Part shown: one piece after another, positions 47,739-61,848 of the stretch
How the letters are laid out: the number at the start of each line of letters is the position of its first letter
How positions within the stretch are numbered: the stretch's first letter is position 1
NCBI GenBank assembly: GCA_020137815.1
Contig: CM035354.1
Location: 8,230,487 to 8,294,486 of the forward strand
Direction: 5' to 3'
Length of the DNA stretch: 64,000 bases
Source: Hormiphora californensis
Lineage: Eukaryota; Ctenophora; Tentaculata; Cydippida; Pleurobrachiidae
Translations under genes and position numbers: made by a program
Notes under the pieces: generated by a model
Databases searched by the model: none
What the model was told of the DNA's origin: nothing
The model's input: the letters and a program-made list of their open reading frames with translations, nothing else

Positions 47739-48472
47739 TAACCTGGCCTCAGAATTTTTTTTCTTGGAGGTTGCAGTTTTGAGTTTCCGCCTTCCGCGGG
47801 GCTTTCTTTGTCCCCCTTGAGCCCTACCGGGGCTTGCAGCCCATGGGTCCTGGTCGCGGGACTCTGTCCCTACACCCCGGCGGAGCTGCGACCATGACCC
47901 CGGGCGGACAGGACATCATCCCTATCCTCCACCATCCAGAGTTAGGAGAGTGACCATATTTATTTACCAGAGTTAGGTTAAGTTTTTTGAGAATATTTGT
48001 TCGTTGGTGTGTGAAATCTAAATAGACAAAATCTTGGCTTTTGAGATGTTGGGTAGAGATGAGGGTAAAGAGAATTGGCCGAGTATGGGCCAGGAGAAAC
48101 GAATCGTGTGACGTGCACGCCAAACGAAACGAATGAAAACACAGCTAACGCAGCGTACCCAATAAGAACAATGAACATTTGAAAGTGGTGATATACTGTT
48201 GAAAAATGCAACCTGTGTAAATGTAATGGATTGTCTAATCTTAATATACTCAATGTTCAAACCTCTTGTGTGATAATGTGATAACGATATGCTATTTATA
48301 ACTTAATACCGTTTTTTAGGTAAATATTAGGTTTTAATTTACATCCTTTTTGTGGTGAAAAATTTTTTAATTAATTTATTATACCGACTAATCTTGACAG
48401 TGTTTGTATGTGTGTGGCGTGTGTAGGCGTTGATTTTGGTATGTGTGTGTGTGACGTGTGTGTATTTGTGTA

Positions 48473-48632
<160 letters not shown>

Positions 48633-48859
48633 GAATGTGAGGAGCAAGTTCTAGTTAGTTAACTTATTAAACTATTTCTAACTTAATAATTAATTAACTT
48701 AGTTAGTTATTTTTACTGTTAAATCTACCCATTGTTTTCAATCCAGATAGTTATTAGATCATTGTTTCCGTGCCTACTGTCCATCTTAGTCGCAAGCCCG
48801 CTTTAGGTAACTGCTGAAGCTCTAAGCCTCTCAGCCTTGTAGGATATATATGACTTATT

Positions 48860-48946
48860 TGTATATGTCTGTAGTGTGAGAGCGGGACGAGTCACTTATA
48901 TGACTCTAATATAAATATTGAAGTTCATTTTCATTTTCATTTTCAG
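48860..48946. repeat. possible retroelement tail ending in (TTTTCA)n
   Basis: TATGACTCTAATATAAATAT leads into three or four TTTTCA units, an arrangement typical of the 3' end of SINE/LINE copies. The body upstream is not recognised. Confidence 0.4.
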
Positions 48947-49231
48947 TTCCGTCCCTGGGTTTGTACTTTGTACAAACCACGTTCAAGCCTTAGGGAACAA
49001 AACGGTGACTTCTAAATGAAATTTGATATCGCCAGACGGCGACACTATTAGTAAAAAGCGATAATTTGTTATAGGTTAATCGCGGGTAAGTACAGTCGGA
49101 CTTGCCTTGCTCGACCCTGTTTCCCCGCGCCCCAGGTCTCAACACAACAAAGCCGGACCCGGATTAATGTCATGTCAATTGATTCTCGGCAGATTCCTTT
49201 TTAGTACTTTGTCCGTGTGTTTTAACTTTTA

Positions 49232-49439
49232 TAGTCGGATTTTAAATAACTGTCGTCAAATTTCTTAAAATGACCATAACTCCAGTTCCTGATAAGATAG
49301 AGTCCTGAAATTTGGAGGTTACGAAGATCATGCTATGTTCTTCCGAACCCTCAAATTTCAAGTCTCTATCTTATCAGGAACCGGAGATATGACAAATTTT
49401 GTTATTTTTGAGAAACGACAGTTATTTAAAATCCGACTA
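49232..49439. mobile_element. 208-bp TA-flanked MITE with TAGTCGGATTTT ends
   Basis: TAGTCGGATTTTAAATAACT and its reverse complement face each other, bounded by TA at 49230-49231 and 49440-49441. Inner arms (for example CCTGATAAGATAGAG / CTCTATCTTATCAGG) are imperfectly complementary. The terminal AGTCGGATTTT is shared with the element at 61149. Confidence 0.9.
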
Positions 49440-49884
49440 TAATAGCGACTCTACACAATGTAGACTTAAGACTACATTTTCCTTGGCATGCGCTGCAGAC
49501 CCCAAGTGCGCACGTTTTCCACGGCTTCTAGCATAGGTCAAACATTTTCCTATCTTACTAGGAGAAATCTGTCGCTAGACTCTAGAATGTCTTCTTAGCT
49601 CTAAGTGGGTTCTAAGTTCTTCCGTGATCCGTCTAAGGCATATAGTTTTGATTTAGATACATACTTTGTCGGGGACTTTTAACATGTTAAACTGTTTTTA
49701 ATGTTTATCAAGTAAACACTAATTAATTAGTTCGACTACCAGCCGTTCGTATCGGAGCAGTGCGAGTGATCTGATGCTAGGCATATTTCTCTTTTGTTTG
49801 GAAACCATCTCTTTGTCAAAAGAGCTGTGTTCAAGTTAGGTTCAATATTGTTCCTATCTTTCCACCCAATACTTCTAGCATGAT

Positions 49885-52800
49885 ATGCAATCATTACGGA
49901 ATGAAATCGATGAAATCTGTGATCGCCTAACAAAATGTACAGAAAACGTAAGTATAATCCTTGCATTGGGAGGGGTGTGACTGTGAACACAGTTCTGTTT
50001 AAATCACGGGAGGGGTGGGATTTGAAATTCAATTAAACCGTGTGAGTAAGTATCAATTGTTAATATTTTGAGGATATAAATAGGAAAGCCATTTTACCCA
50101 ACATACTCCTCCAGATACTAATATTGTATAATACTCTTGCAGGGTAGGGTGAGGGTAGTATCAAAGAATGTAGATGAGGTTATACTGGAACTAGTTGACG
50201 ATCACAACAACCAACACTCTGTCACCTGCAATGTCTATGTAAGTATTTCTCACCCCCTCCCTTACAAATCACCTGCAATGTCTATGTGAGTATTTCTCAA
50301 CGGGTTCTCAACCCCACCCATTTATGATCATATTGCATCATTGTTTTCTTGCTGCTATTTTAGTTGTACTTTCTTTTTTATGTGTCGCAATGTAGTTTGT
50401 GTGCTAACTGCTAATTGTATGAATTTAAAAGACTGTTAACTTCGATAATTGTTTGAGAGACATATTATTGCAAACACGATTGTTAGGAACGGCTAACAGC
50501 ACTCAAGGTGTCAACTACCTGCAATTTCATATGTTACCTGTTATAGCTTGGAAAACACTTGTCACAGACACGATATTTGAGTAGTGAAATAGTGAGCACA
50601 CGTTGTGCACTTCTTGACTGTCATTTGTTTTGATCAAAGAATCTTGAACACATAGCTGATTGACGTCAGACAGGTCTATATAATACCAATTTACCGCTAG
50701 TGTTCCAAATATGGGAAACATTAAGATTCACCTCTCAAGCACTAACAGTGTCCAAGGGAGAATTAATATAGGGCACCCTGCCAAACACTCGAGTTAAATA
50801 ATAACTGGAAGAATTTATCTTTTAAACATCTACACACGCGACACAGACGTTCGACAAATAATTCCCAACATCGTTCTGTGTTGGTGAAACAGTTTAAATG
50901 TATCTCAGCAGTTTAAATGTATCTCAGAATGAAAAGATTTATCTGCCATCGATGTGTTTGTTCTGTTAAATATCAAAGTGTGAACCCCTAACTCCCTCCC
51001 CCCTCCCTCCAGGAAGGATACCCGGAGCAGAGTCCCCTCTGGTACACTACCTCAGATCATAATCTAGTGATATCTACTATTGATCATCTCAACGAACATG
51101 GCAGATCGGTTAGTTACTTGTTCACACCTCTCTCCCTCTGTTAGTTAGTTGTTCACACCTTATATTAACCAGCTACGGCCCTCTCTTTGAATTGTTGATA
51201 CAACGTGCTCCGTGGGCATCACGGACACAGTGTCAGACAAATCACTCTCCCCCTATTCCCATCCCCTTATCTTAAATAATTTACCCTATCCAACATTACA
51301 TCACACCTCTCTAACAACTCTAAATGTGTTCCTATATAACTGTGTTGACATAGCACTGCCCGAAACATTTCGATTTGTCCGGGTTGCACCAAGAGGCTGG
51401 CGTTGTTCGTAATAACATACTAACTTATAACAATTGTTTATTTTGGAATGATTCCAATATATTTCCTAGATAACATCTGCATGTCAGTACATTGTGTCTC
51501 GTCTCAATACCGCTCTACACCTGGAGTGTGGTGGGGATCTTCTGGATAGCTCCTGTACTTCTGACGAAACCAACAACTTCTCTGTGAGTCTCTATAATGT
51601 ATTGAAAACAACATGAATAGTACAATACAATATTGTTTAGGATGAGATAATAAGTGTACTAAGGCATTACAAAATGCTATTATTTAATATCATGTCTTAT
51701 GAAATATTGGGACAGTTAAACATGGTCTAACTGCCACCACAGAAACTTATATCGGGGTATCTCCTTTATGGATATGTTTAGTTCATTTCTATAGACTGTT
51801 GGAGACTCAGAAAGTATGAATAAAACAACTCATTTCACTCTAATTTGTCCCGCTCCTAACACACTCATTCTCATTTGTCCCGCTCCATGATAGGAACCTC
51901 CATCCTCTAACATGTCCCTTCATGCCCCACAGGCGGATGATGAAGATGACCTCTTGAGTGACGAGGAATATTTCGAAGGACACCATGGACTGGTAATACT
52001 CGTGATCACTTTTTACCATTTCCTGTTACCTGATCTCACCCCATCATCACACACACACCCTCTATAACCATGATGATTGAGCCCACACACACCCGCACAA
52101 CGACTAGCAAACATTGTCCCTTTTTGAAGGGTTTGTGGCGCGGGGTAACAAGCGCGCGCTACTATCTGATCTTACATGTGCTTCTCTCTGAAGCTCAGTG
52201 CCGGTCCACTGTCATGTGCATATCAATGAGTGTTCAAATAATAACGTCCGACAGGAATTTAATTATGATCTAGCTCATAGTGTCTCATGCACATGTCATG
52301 TGTGAACGTGGTATTCAAAACCACAACAAACTTTTCCGCCGAGTCACGGAAACTGCAACCGCCTGACGCCTGCAATGATCTACTAATTGTTGGTCAAGGA
52401 GTCATCTTTGATGATAAACACTATAAAACTCTTTCCTTTCAGTGCGGATGATCCTGCAAGCCAGAGTGATGAACTGCAGATGGCAGCCGAACAGTTATCA
52501 GCTTTGGAAAAACTAAAAAAGTCCATCCGATCAGTTGAGGAAAATGTGCGTACTATTTTTAGATATCATTTCATTTTGATCAGCTGTCATTCTCACAAAG
52601 TAGAACTGACAGATTTTACGTAACCGGATCAAATTTCAAATTATCTATCCGAATTATTTACTCTTTCTAATTCTATCCCAATTAGTTAGAAGTTCTACTG
52701 GGACCCGTTCTACTCAATGCCTCAATTTAAATTCGACTCTGGGAATTTAACAGCAATAAATATGATCATCCAGCTTTCCTCTCTTCTCACACTGCCACTT

Positions 52801-53888
52801 TTCAGGGTTTGGTGTACGGTTCAGTGCAGGCCACAGACCGAATAATGAAAGAGCTGAAACTCATCTATAAATCTGCCAGTTACAAGACAGGGGTCTACTC
52901 AGTCAATGTAACTGATGACAGTCTTTACAAGTGGGATGTATACCTCAAAAAGTATGTGTAGGAGGAAGGAATTGTGGCTGTTTAGTATGCATGCTTATCC
53001 GAGCGAAGTGGGTATGAAACAATTACCACCAATCTTTTTTCAGAGTCGACCCAGATAGTCCTTTGATGGGTGACATAGCTAAACTCCCCGCCGAATCCCA
53101 ACATATCCACCTTGGTATTATATTCGCTGACGATTTCCCTTTCGCTCCCCCTTTTGTCAGAGTCATTCGGCCTTTGATTACAGGTATGTTATAGAAAGGG
53201 GACAGGAAGAGGGAGGGAGACAATTGTGTGGTGATTTTACCATTTTAGGTAAACTTAGTATTTGTGCACATTTCCACCGGATGGACTACAATTTAAACTC
53301 ACTGTCAGAACTCTCTTATCCCTCTATCACACTATCCTCTACATCTCTAACATCTTGATTAGAGATCTGAGCAAGGACATCTTGGTCTTATTCTTTCAAT
53401 GGTTTGATTTCCTCAGCTCAACGAGATCCTATTTCACATTTTTCAGGTGGCTATGTGCTGTCCGGTGGTGCGATCTGTATGGAGGTTCTCACTAAGCAAG
53501 GCTGGTCCAGTGCTTACTCCATCGAATCATTAATACTTCAGATTTCAGCAACCCTTGTCAAAGGGAAAGCACGCATTAAAACCGCTCAGGTAACTTGAAA
53601 CAATTCCCTGATTTTACAATTAGTGACTGTTAAAGTGATGATGAAATGAATCACTTCATTTACTACCTTTATCTCTATCTCTCCCCTTTAGAACCACCAA
53701 CCGTACACATTTGAGTTGGCCCTTCATACCTTTAAAGCTCTATCAGAAAACCACCAGCAAAATGGTAAATATATCCATCAATAATTTCTACAACTTCGTA
53801 CAACATTGTTTTTCTATTTCCCCAGTACTGATGGTAACATCCTCCTCTCCTTTCAGGATGGGTAACGCCACCACAAGCAGAGGGATAA
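49885..53888 (+). CDS. UBE2Q: UBE2Q-family ubiquitin-conjugating enzyme E2, 11 exons
   Basis: Exons: 49885-49947, 50143-50238, 51013-51108, 51470-51583, 51933-51992, a sixth ending at 52545, 52806-52951, 53044-53183, 53447-53589, 53692-53764 and 53857-53888. The N-terminal part is an RWD-like domain ([19 protein letters not shown]), followed by an acidic linker ([14 protein letters not shown]). The UBC domain opens with [20 protein letters not shown]. The active site is [20 protein letters not shown], with the Cys of AICMEV as the thioester residue; UBE2Q enzymes lack a normal HPN motif. The end is [11 protein letters not shown]. It transfers ubiquitin from E1 to substrates or E3s. The strong acceptor at 52442 breaks the phase, while a weaker one at 52398 keeps it open. 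The start at 49885 is the only in-frame ATG seen. Confidence 0.93.
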
Positions 53889-54331
53889 GACTCACCCCTT
53901 CAAGACCATTGGTTTCAGAGACAATTGATTCACAATCAGAGAGACTCTTAGCATAGATATCAGACCATTTCAAAAAGCTCTGCTCAATTTACTATCGGGG
54001 GGGGGGGGGGTTTGAATTGAGGCCCTAAATATCGGGGGTTTGAATGGAGGCCCTAAATATCGGAAGATCAAACAACATCCTATCCGGGTAGAGAGAGAGA
54101 AATGGACATTTTTAATCATTAATGTTGTACAATATGTTAAAAATTATTTTCGTAGTCGAAAAACAGGTAAACTCGTTGATTTGTCAAACATTTGAACTGC
54201 AAAATATAAAATTGAAAAATAGTAAGATTCAATCCTATTAAAGCACTCTAAAAACATGGATAGTAACACTCAATAGTTTTGGCAGCTAATTCTCACACAA
54301 TACAATGCCGGATTTCAATATCAATTTGGCA
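53889..54331. other. interval between convergent genes
   Basis: UBE2Q (+) and farnesyl-diphosphate synthase (-) converge here. It holds a G-run at about 53998-54010 within a two-copy ATCGGGG...GGCCCTAAAT repeat (about 53994-54062), and no gene. Confidence 0.6.
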
Positions 54332-56342
<2,011 letters not shown>

Positions 56343-57425
56343 GACATGTTGTGCAATAACAACAACCTAGAGAGGCAGGCAAAACTAGATGGAGCTGGAG
56401 TTTTGGAATTTTTTTATTTAGAACTCTTGGCAGGAACAATTGGTGAGACATTTTTTCCAACATATATTTGAAATCTTGGCAGAAGCTACGCTAAGTCTGC
56501 TTGTCGCTATCCTGTGTAATTATGCACGTCAGACACAATGTGCTTGTTGCATCTTGACATGTTTCTGACAGCGTGGTGCACTGTATTGGCATGGCAACAC
56601 ACTCCCTCCCCCTCCCTGCCCCCTAATAATTCCAGAGAGGGGCAGCCAGATCTAGAGCATGTCATACTGGAGACAAGCACACATTTATATACTACAATCC
56701 AAGCAGTCTGCCAAGAGTCCTAGCAAGCAGAGCAAGAAAAGGAGGGCTGATGGTGACACAAAGCTAATATACACTTTACACAAGTTACATAGTTCACAGA
56801 TAAATCATGCTGGGATTTAGATAAATATACAACCCTTCTCTCTCGTTTAGATCAATATAACATTTCCTAGTTTTCATCCTTTCCATATATCGATAAAGAT
56901 AAATACCAGAATAAAGCTACTGACGGCTACCCAGTTATAGAATTGTAGTAACAAATTCTAACGCGTGTTAGATAGTTAGTTACAATAACGCTCAGAAGAT
57001 ATATCTTGTAGGTATCAAGTATCAACTATCGATTCTGCAAAGTTCACATGGACAAATAAAACTAAAATATCCCAAGGAAAATAACACGCCCTTTCAGAAA
57101 GCAGCTCCCTCTCTCACAATATCTAATAAAACTAAATGAACCGCATAACGCACAGAGTAAACAAATATACCGGGAGGGGAGGGGACTGCTACAGGATGTC
57201 TTATGACATGCACAGGAAACATATGATGTAATGAGATACTGAGCACACACAACGCACTGGGTACAACATTACAGAGCACACTGTGTGGGTACTGCAGAGC
57301 ACCACGAAGTGACCTCCCACGCTCTCACACTACTATTTGTACTGTCCGGCTGGTAGTAAAATAACCCAATTACCCCCTCCTCCTCCGGCCTCCCTCTATT
57401 GCAGCGTGACCTTGTTCTCTCTCTT
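56343..57425. other. intergenic, no gene seen
   Basis: This lies between the start of farnesyl-diphosphate synthase and the stop of the next minus-strand gene. No exon-like frames with splice signals were found. Confidence 0.55.
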
Positions 57426-59787
57426 TTATCTCCAGCGTGATCCAAGTCCTCGGCTCTCTAATCGTGCTATCATTTCCGCCTCTCGACTCATTCGATCAAA
57501 GCTCTTGTCTGCTTTGAGGGAGAGACAAGATCGGCGTGAGGAGTCCCTTCCCTTCCTGGCCAATCTCTCCCTCTCACGGCACAGATACTCCGCCTTGCGG
57601 TCCTGGAGAGATAGATATTAGATAGAGGGGGAGATAGAGATATTAGATAGAGAGAGAGAGATATAGGGAATAGTTAGACAGTGGTAGACTGAAAGGCCCA
57701 TTGAGCAGCTGGCAGATTAGCTAGGCTAAAGTTTAGTGTTGGGTTGCGATATGACTAAGGACCTGTTTAGCCTGGCTGCAGTTGATGCTGTATAGGATAT
57801 TTCAAGGGTTTCTCCAGTGGAATTCATATTTGTCATGATAACATACCGATAAAGGGCTAGAGAAGTATCACGAAGAGAACTTTCAACTTATACCAAACAG
57901 TGAAGTGCTAATTACATTAATTCTGTACAAATTAGATTTCAAAACATACCTTGCTGATAATATTATCCAAGTTCCTCAAAAGATCAGATTCTTTGTTTGC
58001 CATGACCTTCCTCATGTTCATGTTGTGTTGCCTCTCCTTTTCCAGCCTCATTGTCCGAGTCCGAGCACTCTTATCTCTAACATGTCTCCTCGCCTTCACA
58101 TCAGCCCTAGCCAGTGCCCGAGATTGTCTCCTCCTTATCAACTCTTCCCATTTCTCTCTGTCCTCCTGAGAGAGAGTTGTGGAGTTACCATGGTAACATT
58201 GCAGTTAGTATCGGTTGATATTTGATACACCCTGCTGCAGTGCAGTGCAGCTGGTCTGGTGGTATGACGCACTTGTATGATATTGTGTGAGAGGGGGATT
58301 AGAGAAAATGAAATTATATAATAAGTGTTAGAAGGAGATAACAAGATGTGATAATAACCTGGATTAATCTTGAAGATCGTTCTGCTTTGAACTGTTTGAA
58401 TATCAGCCTTCAGTTCATTAATGTGTGCCTGTGTCTCCGTAAGTAGATGAGCTCTACTGGCTGTTTCCATGTTCTTCAGCTGTTTAATAGCGTTCTCTCT
58501 AGCTTTCGCGTCAATCCTCTTCGCCTAATATTGAATTACAGCGATCAAAGTCTAGAAATTAAACAGATTCAGATGATGGATATTAAAGTTATCCAAAGCT
58601 TGGAAGAATCCTATCAACTCCGAACCTACATGAGTGAGACTATTTTTGCTGCTCCGTGTCCTGGTAGCAGCATCTTTGGACTGTTTTCTTAGCTTCATTG
58701 CCTCTATCTTAGGACTGGGTCCTCTTCAATTCAAACTCCCTCTCCTGCTCCAGCCGAAGTGTCTGAAGAAGGGTTCAATATCACACAATAGAAGACGTGT
58801 AGGTGTAGTGCCATAACACCATATATGGTTTAATTAGTGGGAACTAGGAATGTGTGAATAGCTACCTTGAGTTGACGCTCCAAAGAAGTTACATTAGGCT
58901 GTCAACTCCAAATGTGCCTGATGGAGTCTATCATAACTACTCCTCAGGTCACTCCCACTATCCTGATCTTCTTGGTGTAAGTTCCGGGGGAGAGATCTGC
59001 ACCGTGGTAACATCTTCTTTTCTTGACCAATAACCGAGATATCCTCAGTTGAAACAGCACGTTTCACAGGTGTTGAAGTAACGTGCCGTGTTCCACCAGC
59101 AGGGAGTCAGGGCACCTCAGAGACTCCTGCCAACTCCGTGTTGAAATGGGGCTACTATCTCGGTCATACAGGGTGTTCCTGATTGGCAGCTCAGCTCTCT
59201 TAGTCGACGCATCCCAGGCTACTTTCTTAGGACTCTGACTGCGCTTTCTCGGGCTCGGTGATTTTGTGGCTTTTCTAGTTCGTGAGAATTCGGCCGTTGT
59301 GTTTAGATGTTCGGGTATTTTAGCCGCCTCTAACTCGGCGTCTAAATAGATTATCCGTTGTCTCTCTTCTCGTGCCTGGCTTAAGTTTTGACAATCGGAC
59401 TCTCTTCCTGAAAACGTTAAAGATAAAGCAACTCTAATAAACTCCTAGCTTCCAATTATATGTTAACACCATCTAGATCTACCTGTAAGTGGAATTCCTC
59501 CAGTATGTCGGTGCGTGACAGATAATCCTTGTCCTTGTACTGGTCATAGAATTCTTCCACTGGTGTGCGGAGTAACTCTACTGGACTGAAGAATGGGTTA
59601 CATTATATCAGAAACAAAATGTTTAATAGTGTCTACATAATGAGTGTTTTAAAGCTGTGTTTTACCGTATGTGGCAGTTTTCGCATGCTCGGAGGGATCG
59701 TGGGCTGGTCAGAACGTATCTTGTTTCTGATTCTGATAGTTCAAAGTTATCTAAAGTGAGGTTGGGTATCCCTACTTCATTCATTAG
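57426..59787 (-). CDS. Arg/Glu-rich coiled-coil protein with several frame breaks
   Basis: Exons with good borders: 59787-59666 (NLTLDNFELSESETRYVL), 59585-59483 (LLRTPVEEFYDQYKDKDYLS), 59407-58866, 58762-58630, 58524-58359, 58165-57950 and 57602-57426, ending in TAA. The last two join in phase 0. The product is highly charged and helical, for example RRRQSRALARADVKARRHV and EKERQHNMNMRKVMANKE, with a Ser/Pro/Lys-rich segment (KSPSPRKRSQSPKK) in exon 3. The frame shifts inside exon 3 near 59100 and 58900 and in exon 4 near 58710, with clear coding-like sequence on both sides. The N-terminus is not found. I do not recognise the family; the composition resembles ciliary or centrosomal coiled-coil proteins. 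It is either a decaying gene or a real gene with base errors. Confidence 0.6.
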
Positions 59788-60966
59788 CTAAACAAAAGTA
59801 AGGAAACATTACTACAAGTTCGTCTGAGGCGTCCTACCTTGTAGGAGCTGCTTATCCCACTCGTTAGGGGCCTAACTCAGGGGCGGCTCTGCCATGTGGA
59901 CGATGCCCTGCACGCCTAGCCCAAGAAATATAATTTCATGTTCATCAGAGCCCCTCTAAAGCACCCTCCCTCCGAAGTTTAGATCGTTTTTAAGCCTTTC
60001 TGACCACCTGAGCGTTATAACAAAGTACAAACCACCGTTTTGGCGAATTCAGAGTATATCTGATAGAAAAACCCAAACCCTAACCCCGAACCCAGCTCTA
60101 AACCCAACCCTGCTTCAGCCCTAACCCTGATTTTCAATCAAATCAAGCCGTAAACCTCAAAACCGCGAGTGTACTGGCAAACGCTGCGCGGAAAACTGTC
60201 GCATTTTGAATTGATGGGGAAATTCGCGCGCACGAATCCATATAATAAATTCCAAAATGTTAGTCCGATAATTGTTTTCTCCCTACTCCTCCTACAGTTT
60301 TTGAGCTAGACCCCTGAAAATTTGTACACTGGTACTTTGGACCAAGGCGGGTGTAAGTACGGGCTCAGATTTTTGATCCGATCTTTACAACAGTGACGTC
60401 ACGGGGTGACGTCATTGCGCCAAAAATACTTACATTTTTCAAACGCTTCTAAGACCCTGAAAACGGCTCTAAATCAAAAAACTAACGCAATAGTGGGGAA
60501 AGAGAATCGTTTGAACTTCATTTTACATGATAGCGATTTCCCGTAACTCAATGTTTAAGGGTCGTAAATCGCGTCGGGAAAGTTAAAAATGCCAAAAATA
60601 CGATATTTTTCACCGTAGCCACCCAAAATCTTATCCAATCGATATGAAACTTGGTCGTTATGTGAACTTTAATGTCCTTTGGCCAGGGGTTCCCGGAAAA
60701 CGGATTGGCAAGATGAGAACTGACCGGAGTTCTTATAATTCTAAATTCACGAATTTGGAATTTTTCGTCGACTTTTTTTGGCGACATAAAACGCGAGGAA
60801 ATTTTCAATGAATTTTAAAATTTTACACTGCGCGCGTAATTCTAGGTTCCGCGCGCGGCGTAAAAAAGCAGCGCTTTTTTGGAAAAATTCGCGCGTTACA
60901 GTAAATGATTTACCAATTACCATTTACCAGGTCACGGGTTCCCAGCAAACGGGTACTCTAGTAAAG

Positions 60967-61373
60967 TTAAAGTCCGTTTCAAGCGACTTGACCCGTAATT
61001 CTTGGAATTTGGCGCATTGCGCGTGTATTTACAAAGGGGAAATCCTGAATTTCCAGAAATCTCAGGTCAAGTCGTTTGAAACGCACTTTAAAGTCCGTTT
61101 CAAGCGACTTGACCCGTAATTCTTGGAATTTGGCGCATTGCGCGTGTAAAGTCGGATTTTTTGAAGTTGTCACCCCCAAATGACCGCGCATGTGAAATTT
61201 ATCAATTTTGACGCGCACACCACACGTTAACATGTGATGTGACGCGCAAAAACATTCCGCGCACGAGAAGGGGGGTGACAACTTCAAAAAATCCGACTTT
61301 ATTTACAAAGGGGAAATCCTGAATTTCCAGGAATCTCAGGTCAAGTCGTTTGAAACGCACTTTAAATATGCGT
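60967..61373. repeat. two adjacent copies of a ~125-bp foldback unit joined at TTAA
   Basis: Each copy runs from AGTCCGTTTCAAGCGACTTG to GTCAAGTCGTTTGAAACGCA, so it is itself an inverted repeat. The copies meet at a shared TTTAAA (61086-61093), and TTAA also occurs at the outer ends. Copy 1 is whole; copy 2 is split by the element at 61149-61299. Confidence 0.9.
61149..61299. mobile_element. 151-bp TA-flanked MITE with AAGTCGGATTTT ends
   Basis: AAGTCGGATTTTTTGAAGTT and its exact reverse complement form the ends, bounded by TA at 61147-61148 and 61300-61301. The empty site is readable at 61026-61027 in the intact neighbour copy (GCGCGTGTATTTACAAAG), so the TA duplication is shown directly. 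Confidence 0.96.
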
Positions 61374-61848
61374 TGCAATAAACGTAACGCGCGTTTTTTT
61401 TCTGTTTTTAAACGCTGCCAAAAACTCACTTTCTTAAGCCGCGCGCTGAAGATTTTGTCCTCCAGTTCGTGATTTTTCGCCCAAATTTTCATTTTTTGAC
61501 CAAAATCGCCATTTTCTCTCTTCTATCGCCATTGAAAAGCGGAACCTTATCCCAATAGGGTCAGTATCATTTGCCAACTCTCGCTACGAAAGGTATGCTG
61601 TGTGTCCTGGACAGCTAGGCACGCTGGACACTTGACATCTGACATCTGGGCCGTCCGGTGTTTTCTGTCTCCTTTTGTTTTTGTGGTTTTGTAAAATCGT
61701 ATGAGATTGAGTTTGCAATTTATTACCAAACGTCTTCATGCTAATAAACAAAAACATAAATAATAATAATAAACAATCAATAAAAAGAAACACAGTATAC
61801 ACAAATAGAATACACGAAATACACAGTATGTTCTCGCTATGTTCATTA

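Larger units (their letters stand above)
59788..61848. other. repeat-rich interval upstream of the coiled-coil gene
   Basis: No gene is supported. Features are degenerate CCCTAA-like runs near 60066-60140, GCGCG-rich AT/GC mosaic sequence from 60180, and the tandem foldbacks and MITE at 60967-61373. Confidence 0.55.

Noticed and set aside
60066-60140. CCCTAA-like runs suggesting an interstitial telomere repeat
   Set aside because: Units vary (CCCTAACCCC, CCCAACCCTG, CCCTAACCCTG) with irregular spacing, so a true telomeric array is not supported.
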